This document shows positions 9,643 to 18,083 of a stretch of DNA of 58,529 nucleotides, piece by piece. Each line of letters opens with the position of its first letter. Position 1 is the stretch's first letter. The notes under the pieces were generated by a model. That model ran no database searches. It was not told the DNA's origin and was given only the letters and a program-made list of their open reading frames with translations. The DNA is from Bacteroidales bacterium (lineage in GTDB: Bacteria; Bacteroidota; Bacteroidia; Bacteroidales; UBA1402). A program made the position numbers and the translations under genes. The stretch spans positions 1-58,529 of the forward strand of contig JAQVXI010000009.1 of the NCBI GenBank assembly GCA_028709215.1, written 5' to 3'.

Positions 9643-11262
9643 ATGAAAAATACCCTTTTGACCCTGCTCATTGCAATCCTTTCTGCCGGCGCTTCCGCAA
9701 CGTCTATTTCTGACGTGTGGGTTTCCGATTTAGGAAATGGCCAATTTAAAAACCCCGTGATTTATGCAGATTATTCCGATCCCGATGTCTGTAAAGTAGG
9801 CGATGCTTATATTATGACCGCCTCCAGTTTTAATTGTGTGCCGGGATTGCCCTTGTTGAGATCCTACGACTTGGTTAACTGGGAATTGATTGGATATGCG
9901 TTGAATAAATTACAACCCGAGGATCATTTTGCATTGCCTCAGCATGGGGGGGGTGTTTGGGCACCGTCCATACGGTACAACAACAAAAAGCTGTATATCT
10001 ATTGGGGTGATCCTGATTTTGGTATTTATATGATTTCCGCCTCTCAAGTCGAAGGCCCATGGTCTGAACCCATATTGGTCAAAGCGGGAAAAGGCCTAAT
10101 TGACCCAAGTCCGCTGTGGGATTCAAACGGGAAAGCGTATTTATCGTTTGCTCTAGCCGGTAGCCGAGCCGGATTAAAATCGGTTTTATTGGTTGCTGAA
10201 ATGCATCCGGAGGGTACGCATCTGTTGAGTGATGCCCGCATTGTCTTCGATGGTCACAAAGAACACGAAACCATTGAAGGAACGAAATTTTACAAACGAA
10301 ACGGATATTATTACATACTTGCCCCGGCCGGCGGTGTGGCCACCGGATGGCAGGTTGCTTTACGCGCAAAAAATCCGTTTGGTCCGTTTGAAATAAAAAC
10401 GGTAATGCATCAGGGAAGCACCCATATCAATGGCCCGCACCAAGGGGGCTGGGTGCATACCGACGCGGGGGAAGATTGGTTTTTGCATTTTCAGGATGTG
10501 GGTGTGGTCGGTCGAATCGTCCACCTCAACCCGGTAAAATGGATAGAAGATTGGCCGGTTATGGGCAATGCGCCCAAAGATAGTTTTACAGGAGTTCCCC
10601 TTCGAACGGCCGATAAACCCAAGGTGGTGCGTACAGTGGATGTCGTTACGCCCCCGGAGAACGACGAATTTACTGCAGCACAAATGGGCGTGCAATGGCA
10701 ATGGCATGCCAACCCGTCGCACACCTATGCCTACTACAATCCTTTGGATGGAGGGTGGTTGCGTTTGTATTCCGTCCCCAAGCCCGATGCGTATGTGAGT
10801 TTGTGGAGCATCCCCAATTTGTATTTGCAGAAATTGCCCGCACCTGTATTTACAGCAACGACCAAACTCCGTTTTGAACCCAATACAGGCATTCAAGGAG
10901 AGCGGGCCGGTTTTGTACTTATGGGTAGAAGTTATGCCATGATTAGCATTGAACAGACGTCAGCCGGTCTGGTTGTGTCTCAGATCGCCTGTGAACGGGC
11001 CGATCGGGGAGGCAAAGAAACCGTTCATGCATCCGAACCGTTAAACCAGAACGATCTGTACATTCGAATGCGTTTTACGAACGGAGAAAAAGCGCAATTC
11101 AGTTACAGTTTGGATGGAACGGAATTTGTGGATTTTGGACCTGATTTCCAGGCGCTTGAAGGTCAGTGGATCGGTGCTAAGATGGGTTTTTTCTGTTCTC
11201 GTGAAGAAAAGACCAACGACGCGGGTTGGTTGGATGTAGATTGGATTCGAATAACACCATAA
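9643..11262 (+). CDS. Secreted GH43 glycosidase (beta-xylosidase/alpha-L-arabinofuranosidase type) with C-terminal beta-sandwich domain
   Basis: A 539-residue protein with a signal peptide (residues 1-19, MKNTLLTLLIAILSAGASA), so it acts in the periplasm or outside. The five-bladed GH43 domain shows the three catalytic acids: Asp46 in YSDPDV (base), Asp154 in LIDPSPLWD (pKa modulator) and Glu212 in TIEGTKFY (acid). NGPHQGGWV and GRIVHLNPVKW also fit the family. Residues about 345-539 form a concanavalin-like domain of the GH43_C2 type. Such enzymes remove arabinose or xylose from plant cell-wall side chains; the exact substrate cannot be told. It is followed 5 bp later by an HTCS sensor, so the two form an operon and the enzyme's product may be related to the sensor's ligand. 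No promoter is clear; the nifJ terminator sits directly upstream. Confidence 0.93.
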   Translation: MKNTLLTLLIAILSAGASATSISDVWVSDLGNGQFKNPVIYADYSDPDVCKVGDAYIMTASSFNCVPGLPLLRSYDLVNWELIGYALNKLQPEDHFALPQHGGGVWAPSIRYNNKKLYIYWGDPDFGIYMISASQVEGPWSEPILVKAGKGLIDPSPLWDSNGKAYLSFALAGSRAGLKSVLLVAEMHPEGTHLLSDARIVFDGHKEHETIEGTKFYKRNGYYYILAPAGGVATGWQVALRAKNPFGPFEIKTVMHQGSTHINGPHQGGWVHTDAGEDWFLHFQDVGVVGRIVHLNPVKWIEDWPVMGNAPKDSFTGVPLRTADKPKVVRTVDVVTPPENDEFTAAQMGVQWQWHANPSHTYAYYNPLDGGWLRLYSVPKPDAYVSLWSIPNLYLQKLPAPVFTATTKLRFEPNTGIQGERAGFVLMGRSYAMISIEQTSAGLVVSQIACERADRGGKETVHASEPLNQNDLYIRMRFTNGEKAQFSYSLDGTEFVDFGPDFQALEGQWIGAKMGFFCSREEKTNDAGWLDVDWIRITP

Positions 11263-11267
11263 AGCGT

Positions 11268-14200
11268 ATGCGTTATCCGGCGATACTTTTGATTTTTTTG
11301 TTTGTTTTGCTGTTCCCGAGCCAGAGCGCTGCCATGGAACATCAAATGATGTGGACGCATTTGACCGCAGATGATGGTTTGTCCCAGAATACCGTTGTAT
11401 CCGTACATAAAGATCGCAAAGGCTTTATGTGGTTTGGCACTTGGGATGGATTGAATAAATACGACGGGTATCGTTTTACCATGTATAAGTCCAATGCGAA
11501 TCCAGGTGATGAAAACAATCCGTTAAATAATCGGGTAGACTTAATCCGGGAGGATGCTTTGGGTTTTTTGTGGGTAAAAACGTACGATGATCTGTTGTAT
11601 CGATTTGATCCGTCTAAAGAACACTATCAACGTGTGTCCGTTTTATCAAAAAATGCACCCGAAAAATCGTACGATCGTGTAGAGAATGTTTGGGTTCTGT
11701 CGAATGGTTCGGTTTGGTGCTCGTTGCATGCCGGAGGAGCCTATCGGATTGAAACGGGAGCTGATGGTGAAACGTTGCATTTGACTCGTCCGTTCACGTC
11801 TGCGATATTCAGAGATATGGGGCGCATTCATCATGTTTTTTTGGATGGAAATGCCTGTACTTGGATTTTAGCCGAAAAATCCTTGTCAAAAATGCCCAAA
11901 GGTGCGAGTGAACCCATACGTGTGTTGGGGGATAGTGAGTCCATACAAGGTTTTGGCTTTGAGAGTTTTTACGAATCGGATGATCGAATCTTTTTTGGAT
12001 CATCCAGCGGTGATTTATGGATATACGACAAGACACATCAAACGTTTCGTCAATTACAAACACCTTTTCAATCGTCCATTCGATACATTTTGCCGCTTCC
12101 CGATCAACGCCTGGCCGTCGCGTCCCGTTACGACGGATTTGTGCTGTATGATCCGACAACCAGTCAAATGGAACATTTTTCCCAAACGGAGGGTTTGATG
12201 GCCAACAGCGGCATGATTGACGGGATGCATGTAGATATGAATGCGGATATATGGCTCTCCTTTGATGCCAAGCCCGGTGTTGTTTTGTACCGATCGAAAA
12301 CCAAGGATTTCACCCATCTATGGCTCGCTACATCCAATGACAATCGTTCGGCCAGTCAGCGAACTACTTTTTTTGTTTTTGAGGATATTCATGGCGTGAC
12401 TTGGGTGCATACAAAAGAAGGAACGTTATTTCCGTACGATCGGGAAAACAATCGTCTGATGTGGTTCCACAATCGGCCCGGCACTCCGGAAACGTTGTTT
12501 CGAACCAATGTGCAAGTTGCCTGGTCCGATCCGGAAGGTGTCCTGTGGGTCTGTAGTGGGAATCAGGGCATTTATAAATTTGTGTATAGAAGTCGGGACT
12601 TCCGGTTTTATTCCATGGAGCATTATATATCCAGTGGCACGCCCGATATTCGAGCCTTGTTCCAAGATCAGGCCGGGCAATATTGGGTGTCTTCAAAAGC
12701 CGGAGAGTTGCGCATTCTTGATAAGGACATGAAGTCACTGGGTTTGTTGTGTCGAGATGGGCGGTTACGGGATCGAAGTGACCTAAGACTGCATGTCTAT
12801 CGAATTTTGCAAGATCGAAAAGGACGTATCTGGTTGGCAACAAAGGGACAAGGGCTCATTCTGGCGAATCCCGTCGATCAATCGTATCAGACATTCTCCA
12901 TGCGGTATTTTCGTCACGATCCGGCTAATTTGTATAGTGTTTCAAACGACAATATTTACGATCTCTACGAGGATGAAAGCGGTCGCATTTGGTTGGCCTC
13001 TTTTGATGGTGGATTGATGATGATGGATGAGACGACATCCTCGATTCGATTTTTGCATCATCGGAACGAATTGTCTCAGTATCCAATGGACTTTGCTTCC
13101 AAGGTAAGAAGTATTGATGGGGATGGGAAGGGAACCATCTGGCTTGGGACGGCCAATGGATTTCTAACGTTTTCCAGTCAAAAATCACACGTGTCTGAGA
13201 TTGAGTTTTTTTATTACGGACGCAATTACAACGATCGTTCTACTTTGTATAGCAGCGACGTGTACCAAGTGCGTTTTGATTCAAGCGGTCGTGTATGGAT
13301 GGGGACTTTTGGCAATGGCTTGTTGATGTGTGACGATTTTACCTTGGGAGAACGCCCTGAATTGAAGGTGTATAATCAACGCAATGGCTTTCTCACCGAT
13401 ATTGTGCTGTCCTTAGAGGAAGATGCTCAAGGTAATATTTGGTTGGCTTCAGAGAATAACTTGATTCGTTTGCACCCCGAAACCGGCAATACGGATCGAT
13501 ACAACGTATCCAATGGTTTGGAATCCGGTGATTTTTTGGAGGCATCTGTGTATCGCACCTCCAGCGGTTATTTGTTGTTTGGGAATGCAAGTGGTTTTTA
13601 TCGCATAAGCCCCGATCGGGTAAAACGCAATGAATTTAAACCGAATATTGTTTTTACGCGGTTGCAATTGTATGGTAGGGATGTTGAAATGGGAGACCCG
13701 GATGGTCCGTTGAATCGACATATTGATGATTGCGATGAGATCGTGTTGACCCACAAGCAAAAAACGTTCAACATAGAGTTTGCGGCGCTTGATTTTCAGA
13801 CACCACAAAATGTACAGTACTTGTATCGTTTGGTCGGATACGAGAATACATGGAACAACGCATCCAAAAGGCGCATTGCTACGTATACCGGTCTACCCAA
13901 AGGGAGTTATGTATTGGAAGTCCGTTCCAGCAACAGCGACGGGGTTTGGTCGGATACAACCCGTAAGCTTAAGATCAAAGTGTTACCCTCCTTCTGGGAG
14001 ACGACTTGGGCGTATCTTTTTTATGTATTTATGGGGCTTTTCATTCTTGGCGGCGGTGTTTATCTGTTGTTTTTTTACTTGCGTTTAAAGAATGAGGTGG
14101 TTTTGGAGCAACGTATGAGCGAGATGAAACTGCGATTTTTTACCGATATATCCCATGAATTGCGCACGCCTCTTACGCTGATTACTGCTCCTGTTGAGCA

Positions 14201-15713
14201 TATTCTTCGAAACGCAGAAGTTTCGGATGAAGTGTTGTCGCAATTGCAGATTGTTCAACGAAATACCGATCGAATGATGCGTTTGGTCAATCAGATTCTG
14301 GATTTTCGAAAGGTTCAAAATAAAAAACTGAAGTTAAAAGTACAGGAAATAGCCTTTGTAGAAGCCGTTAAAAAGACGACGGTCAACTTTGAAGATGTTG
14401 CTAAGGAGCAGGGGATTCCCTTTGAGATAGACGATCAGACAGCCAATGCGCTTGTTTGGTTGGATATGGGTTCGTTTGATACCATCCTTTTCAATCTTTT
14501 GTCCAATGCGTTTAAATTTACACCCGCCGGTCAACGCATTCTTGTACAATTGGAAGCGACCGATACGGAAGCCATTCTACGGGTCTGTGACGAAGGCGTT
14601 GGTATTGACCCATCCATGCATTTAGCCATCTTTGATCGATTTAATTCCTTTGGCGATTCCAAGGGAAGAAAGAGTACCGGAATTGGTTTGTCTTTGGTGA
14701 AGGAACTGGTTGAATTGCATGGAGCGCAGATTTCTCTAGAGAGCAGTTTGGGTCATGGCGCTCGTTTCGAGGTGCGTTTTCAACTGGGTGTTGCGCATTT
14801 TTCAAAGGATGTCGATTTCTTATTGGATGACCGTATTTCGGTTCCGACGATATCGGAAGGCGTTGTTGAGGGTGTCGATTTTGAAGCCGATGCTGAAAAC
14901 AAAGAGGATACGCAAACCATATTGATTGTAGAGGATAACGAGGAGTTGCGACCGTTTTTGAAATCGGTTCTGAGTCGAAAGTATCGGGTTGCCGATGCGG
15001 CGGATGGTCAAATTGCTTGGGAAATGGTCCAAAGCTTGATGCCCGACTTTATTATTACCGATCTGATGATGCCGGGAATATCGGGTAAAGATTTTATAAA
15101 ATTGGTACGCAACGACAATCGTACCTGTCACATACCGATTGTTGTGCTTACTGCAAAAGTCAATATGGACACTCGATTGGAATGTTTGGAGATGGGGGCA
15201 GACGATTACATTACCAAACCGTTTAGCGCCACGTTTTTGGAAGCGCGCGTAGCCAACATCATCGAGCAACGCGTTCGTTTGCAGTCTTTGCAACGCGGTC
15301 GCCTGCTTGAATCCGATAAGCTTGAGGTGGAAGTGCCCATGCCTCAAGCGCACAGTCGGGATGAAGAGTTTATGGAGCGTTTGATGGAAGTGATGGAAAA
15401 GAACATCTCCAATGGCAACTTTTCTGTAGAACAGTTGTGTTCCTTGGCCGGATACGGGCGCACCGTCTTTTTCAATAAACTCAAGAGTTTGACCGGTCTT
15501 TCTCCGAATGAGTACATTCGAGAGGTGCGCATAAAGCGGGCGGCTCAATTGCTGGAGGTTGCGGAGTATACGGTTTCTCAGATTACGTTTATGGTGGGTA
15601 TGAACGATTCGAGATACTTCAGTAAGTGTTTTAAACAACGATACAACATGACACCTACAGAATATCGAGATAAATTCAAGCAAAACCCGCCAACGTCAAC
15701 CCCATCAGCGTGA
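11268..15713 (+). CDS. Hybrid two-component system regulator (HTCS), GH43-linked
   Basis: A one-protein signalling system of 1481 residues that senses sugar fragments in the periplasm and activates transcription. Order: signal peptide/anchor (MRYPAILLIFLFVLLFPSQS), two seven-bladed Reg_prop propellers (repeats such as WFGTWDGLNKYDG), a Y_Y_Y domain (about 820-905) and a transmembrane helix (about 911-935). Then come a histidine kinase domain with His963 in DISHELRTPL, an ATPase domain (NLLSNAFKF, STGIGLSLVKEL), a receiver domain with Asp1265 in DFIITDLMMPG, and an AraC DNA-binding domain (about 1373-1475). All phosphotransfer residues are present. The start is ATG 11268; an upstream TTG at 11226 lies inside the GH43 gene and would spoil the signal peptide. 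Most HTCS lie beside susC/susD genes; this one has only the GH43 gene. Confidence 0.96.
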   Translation: MRYPAILLIFLFVLLFPSQSAAMEHQMMWTHLTADDGLSQNTVVSVHKDRKGFMWFGTWDGLNKYDGYRFTMYKSNANPGDENNPLNNRVDLIREDALGFLWVKTYDDLLYRFDPSKEHYQRVSVLSKNAPEKSYDRVENVWVLSNGSVWCSLHAGGAYRIETGADGETLHLTRPFTSAIFRDMGRIHHVFLDGNACTWILAEKSLSKMPKGASEPIRVLGDSESIQGFGFESFYESDDRIFFGSSSGDLWIYDKTHQTFRQLQTPFQSSIRYILPLPDQRLAVASRYDGFVLYDPTTSQMEHFSQTEGLMANSGMIDGMHVDMNADIWLSFDAKPGVVLYRSKTKDFTHLWLATSNDNRSASQRTTFFVFEDIHGVTWVHTKEGTLFPYDRENNRLMWFHNRPGTPETLFRTNVQVAWSDPEGVLWVCSGNQGIYKFVYRSRDFRFYSMEHYISSGTPDIRALFQDQAGQYWVSSKAGELRILDKDMKSLGLLCRDGRLRDRSDLRLHVYRILQDRKGRIWLATKGQGLILANPVDQSYQTFSMRYFRHDPANLYSVSNDNIYDLYEDESGRIWLASFDGGLMMMDETTSSIRFLHHRNELSQYPMDFASKVRSIDGDGKGTIWLGTANGFLTFSSQKSHVSEIEFFYYGRNYNDRSTLYSSDVYQVRFDSSGRVWMGTFGNGLLMCDDFTLGERPELKVYNQRNGFLTDIVLSLEEDAQGNIWLASENNLIRLHPETGNTDRYNVSNGLESGDFLEASVYRTSSGYLLFGNASGFYRISPDRVKRNEFKPNIVFTRLQLYGRDVEMGDPDGPLNRHIDDCDEIVLTHKQKTFNIEFAALDFQTPQNVQYLYRLVGYENTWNNASKRRIATYTGLPKGSYVLEVRSSNSDGVWSDTTRKLKIKVLPSFWETTWAYLFYVFMGLFILGGGVYLLFFYLRLKNEVVLEQRMSEMKLRFFTDISHELRTPLTLITAPVEHILRNAEVSDEVLSQLQIVQRNTDRMMRLVNQILDFRKVQNKKLKLKVQEIAFVEAVKKTTVNFEDVAKEQGIPFEIDDQTANALVWLDMGSFDTILFNLLSNAFKFTPAGQRILVQLEATDTEAILRVCDEGVGIDPSMHLAIFDRFNSFGDSKGRKSTGIGLSLVKELVELHGAQISLESSLGHGARFEVRFQLGVAHFSKDVDFLLDDRISVPTISEGVVEGVDFEADAENKEDTQTILIVEDNEELRPFLKSVLSRKYRVADAADGQIAWEMVQSLMPDFIITDLMMPGISGKDFIKLVRNDNRTCHIPIVVLTAKVNMDTRLECLEMGADDYITKPFSATFLEARVANIIEQRVRLQSLQRGRLLESDKLEVEVPMPQAHSRDEEFMERLMEVMEKNISNGNFSVEQLCSLAGYGRTVFFNKLKSLTGLSPNEYIREVRIKRAAQLLEVAEYTVSQITFMVGMNDSRYFSKCFKQRYNMTPTEYRDKFKQNPPTSTPSA

Positions 15714-15759
15714 GTCCGATGGATGGAAGCGTAGGACAACCCGCTGCGATTGATACATT

Positions 15760-15807
15760 CATACCCAAGTTTACACGGTTTCGTGTTTTCTTGGGTATGT
15801 TTGTTTA
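15760..15807 (+). terminator. Intrinsic terminator after the GH43-HTCS operon
   Basis: A perfect 10-bp outer stem (CATACCCAAG at 15760-15769 with CTTGGGTATG at 15790-15799). It encloses a small T-rich internal loop and an inner 5-bp stem (ACACG/CGTGT), and is followed by a T-rich tail (TTTGTTTA). It lies about 45 bp after the HTCS stop. Confidence 0.72.
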
Positions 15808-15904
15808 GAATGTGGGTGATAGTAGAAAAAGGATAGTAAAAATGGGTAAATGCTTTCCAAAAGGGATAAAAAGACGAGTAAAAACATAAAAAAGATTGCA
15901 AAAT

Positions 15905-15935
15905 CTTGGTATTGGTAAAATAATGCGTATATTTG
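15905..15935 (+). promoter_or_regulatory. Promoter for dapF-dapL, CTTG-N19-TATATTTG
   Basis: The -7 box TATATTTG (15928-15935) matches the consensus exactly, with CTTG at 15905-15908, 19 bp upstream. The expected start near 15941 gives a leader of about 28 nt to the ATG at 15969. It rules out the upstream in-frame start at 15933, which lies in the -7 box. Confidence 0.7.
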
Positions 15936-15968
15936 CCACTGAAAACAATCAAAAGGCAATCAAAAGGT

Positions 15969-16775
15969 ATGAAATTCACCAAAATGCACGGAATAGGCAA
16001 CGACTATGTATATGTCAATGCGATGCAGGAGCGGGTAGCGGATCCGGGATCCCTGGCTGTTCGCATCAGTGATCGGCATTTTGGGGTTGGATCGGATGGC
16101 TTGGTGTTGATTGATCGTTCGGGTGTTGCGGATTTTCGAATGCGGATGTTTAATGCGGACGGTACGGAAGCGGAAATGTGTGGAAACGCTGCGCGTTGTG
16201 TGGGGAAGTATGTTTACGATAAAGGCTTGACCAACTTGTCCTGTTTTCAATTGGAGACCGGAGCAGGGATAAAAACCATACATGTGTATCCGGGACTCTC
16301 TGGAGTAGAGCAGGTGCGTGTGGATATGGGTCTTCCGGTACTCGAACAAGAAGGACTGGAGCAATCGCTTCACATTGGGAATGACGCCTATGCGTATACT
16401 TCTGTTTCGATGGGCAATCCGCATGCAGTACTATTTGCAACCGAGATTGATTCATTGGATTTACCTCTTTTAGGACCGAAATTTGAACATCATTCCGCTT
16501 TTCCAAATCGTACCAATACCGAGTTTGTAGAAATACGTTCTGAATCTGAGGCTTACATGCGGGTCTGGGAGCGAGGCGCCGGTGAAACGCTTGCTTGTGG
16601 TACCGGTGCATGTGCGGTGGTGGTTGCCGGGGTGTTGCGTGGATATTTGCAACGAAGTGTACGCGTACAACTGCGTGGAGGTGCACTGGACATCGAATGG
16701 GTTGCTGAAACAGGACATGTTTGGATGACTGGGCCGGCGCAAACGGTTTTTGAAGGAGAATGGGTTTTAAGATAG
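15969..16775 (+). CDS. dapF: Diaminopimelate epimerase
   Basis: A 268-residue cofactor-independent racemase that converts LL- to meso-diaminopimelate for peptidoglycan and lysine. The two catalytic cysteines are visible in EMCGNAARCVGKY and in ETLACGTGACAV. The N-terminus MKFTKMHGIGNDYVYVN is the conserved family start and fixes the ATG at 15969. The gene is followed 3 bp later by dapL, whose product supplies the LL-DAP substrate, so the pair is an operon. It is preceded by a good promoter. Confidence 0.98.
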   Translation: MKFTKMHGIGNDYVYVNAMQERVADPGSLAVRISDRHFGVGSDGLVLIDRSGVADFRMRMFNADGTEAEMCGNAARCVGKYVYDKGLTNLSCFQLETGAGIKTIHVYPGLSGVEQVRVDMGLPVLEQEGLEQSLHIGNDAYAYTSVSMGNPHAVLFATEIDSLDLPLLGPKFEHHSAFPNRTNTEFVEIRSESEAYMRVWERGAGETLACGTGACAVVVAGVLRGYLQRSVRVQLRGGALDIEWVAETGHVWMTGPAQTVFEGEWVLR

Positions 16776-16778
16776 GTT

Positions 16779-18011
16779 ATGGCATATATAAACGATACAT
16801 ATTTAGATTTACAAGGTAGTTATCTCTTTGCTGAGGTACAAAGAAGGGTCTCTGCATTCAAGACGCAGTGTCCGGAGGCGTCCCTGATTCGTATGGGGAT
16901 TGGTGATGTAACCAAGCCTTTGGTGCCGGTCGTGATAGAGGCCATGCATCGTGCCGTGGATGAGATGGCCGATTCCAATACGTTCCGGGGTTACGGTCCG
17001 GAGCAGGGTTATGATTTTTTGGTACAACAGATTTTGCGTAGTGAGTACCAGTCCAAGGGGATTTCTTTGGAACCCAGTGAGATCTTTGTCAGCGATGGTT
17101 GCAAATCCGATATGGGCAATATCGGTGATATTTTGTCTGATAAGAATATCGTTGCTGTGACTGATCCGGTGTATCCTGTTTACGTTGATACCAATGTGAT
17201 GGCGGGTAGAGCCGGTAGCATTCAAGCGAATGGTTTTTGGAGTAAACTGGTTTATTTGCCTTGTAATGCGGAAAATGGGTTCGTTCCTGAATTGCCTAAG
17301 GAACACGTGGATGTGATGTATTTGTGTTTTCCGAACAACCCGACGGGCACAACGTTGACCAGGGGTCAACTGAAGGTCTTCGTCGATTATGCGTTGAAAA
17401 ACAACGTGCTTATTTTGTTTGATGCTGCTTATGAGGCCTTTATTTCAGAGTCGGATGTGCCAAGAAGCATTTATGAGATCGAAGGAGCACAGGAATGTGC
17501 CATTGAATTTCGTAGTTTTTCTAAATCGGCAGGTTTTACCGGTATTCGTTGTGGGTATACGGTTGTGCCGAAAAAAGTGTGTGCATACAGCCGATCCGGA
17601 AAAAAAGAGCCATTACAGGCTTTGTGGAATCGTAGGCAAACGACCAAGTTTAACGGGGTTTCTTACGTAACACAACGGGCTGCTGAGGCTGCTTTGTCGG
17701 ATGAGGGAAAAAGACAAACGTCTGAACAAGTAGCCTATTACATGGAACATGCCAAGCTGATTCGCAGTACATTGGAAGGTTTGGGCTGGCAGGTTTTTGG
17801 GGGCGTGAATGCTCCGTATGTGTGGTTTAAAGCACCGGAAGGGTTGCGTTCCTGGGATTTCTTTGATCGAATGTTGCGTGAAATACATGTGATTGCAACC
17901 CCGGGCGTAGGATTTGGTCCCAGTGGCGAAGGCTATCTCCGTTTGACCGCTTTTGCGGATACCAAATCAACACAAGAAGCGATGGCTAGAGTTGCTCAAT
18001 GGAAACGATAA
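16779..18011 (+). CDS. dapL: LL-diaminopimelate aminotransferase
   Basis: A 410-residue class I/II pyridoxal-phosphate aminotransferase. It converts tetrahydrodipicolinate directly to LL-diaminopimelate with glutamate as donor, bypassing the acylated DapD/C/E branch. Signs: SYLFAEVQRRV at the start, IRMGIGDVTKPL, CFPNNPTGTTL, and the cofactor lysine in FRSFSKSAGFTGIRCGYT. The end, GVGFGPSGEGYLRLTAF, is also typical. It is translationally close to dapF (3 bp). With lysC and lysA further along the window this indicates the aminotransferase variant of the DAP pathway. Confidence 0.97.
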   Translation: MAYINDTYLDLQGSYLFAEVQRRVSAFKTQCPEASLIRMGIGDVTKPLVPVVIEAMHRAVDEMADSNTFRGYGPEQGYDFLVQQILRSEYQSKGISLEPSEIFVSDGCKSDMGNIGDILSDKNIVAVTDPVYPVYVDTNVMAGRAGSIQANGFWSKLVYLPCNAENGFVPELPKEHVDVMYLCFPNNPTGTTLTRGQLKVFVDYALKNNVLILFDAAYEAFISESDVPRSIYEIEGAQECAIEFRSFSKSAGFTGIRCGYTVVPKKVCAYSRSGKKEPLQALWNRRQTTKFNGVSYVTQRAAEAALSDEGKRQTSEQVAYYMEHAKLIRSTLEGLGWQVFGGVNAPYVWFKAPEGLRSWDFFDRMLREIHVIATPGVGFGPSGEGYLRLTAFADTKSTQEAMARVAQWKR

Positions 18012-18016
18012 TTGGT

Positions 18017-18024
18017 TATCTTTG
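18017..18024 (+). promoter_or_regulatory. -7 box for the type III glutamine synthetase gene (TATCTTTG)
   Basis: Exact TAnnTTTG match 6 bp after the dapL stop. TTGC lies 21 bp upstream as a weak -33. The predicted leader before the ATG at 18084 is about 54 nt, longer than most in this window and with room for regulation. Confidence 0.62.
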
Positions 18025-18083
18025 CAGATTAAATTATTTCGTATCATACAATAGATTATAATAAACCTCAAATAATAGAAAAT

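Noticed and set aside
11226..11267. Upstream TTG start for the first HTCS
   Set aside because: Overlaps the end of the GH43 gene and places 14 residues in front of a good signal peptide.
14820..15683. 287-codon open frame on the minus strand
   Set aside because: Lies wholly inside the receiver/AraC part of the HTCS gene; His/Arg/Phe-rich, no domain or promoter. A shadow of the real reading frame.
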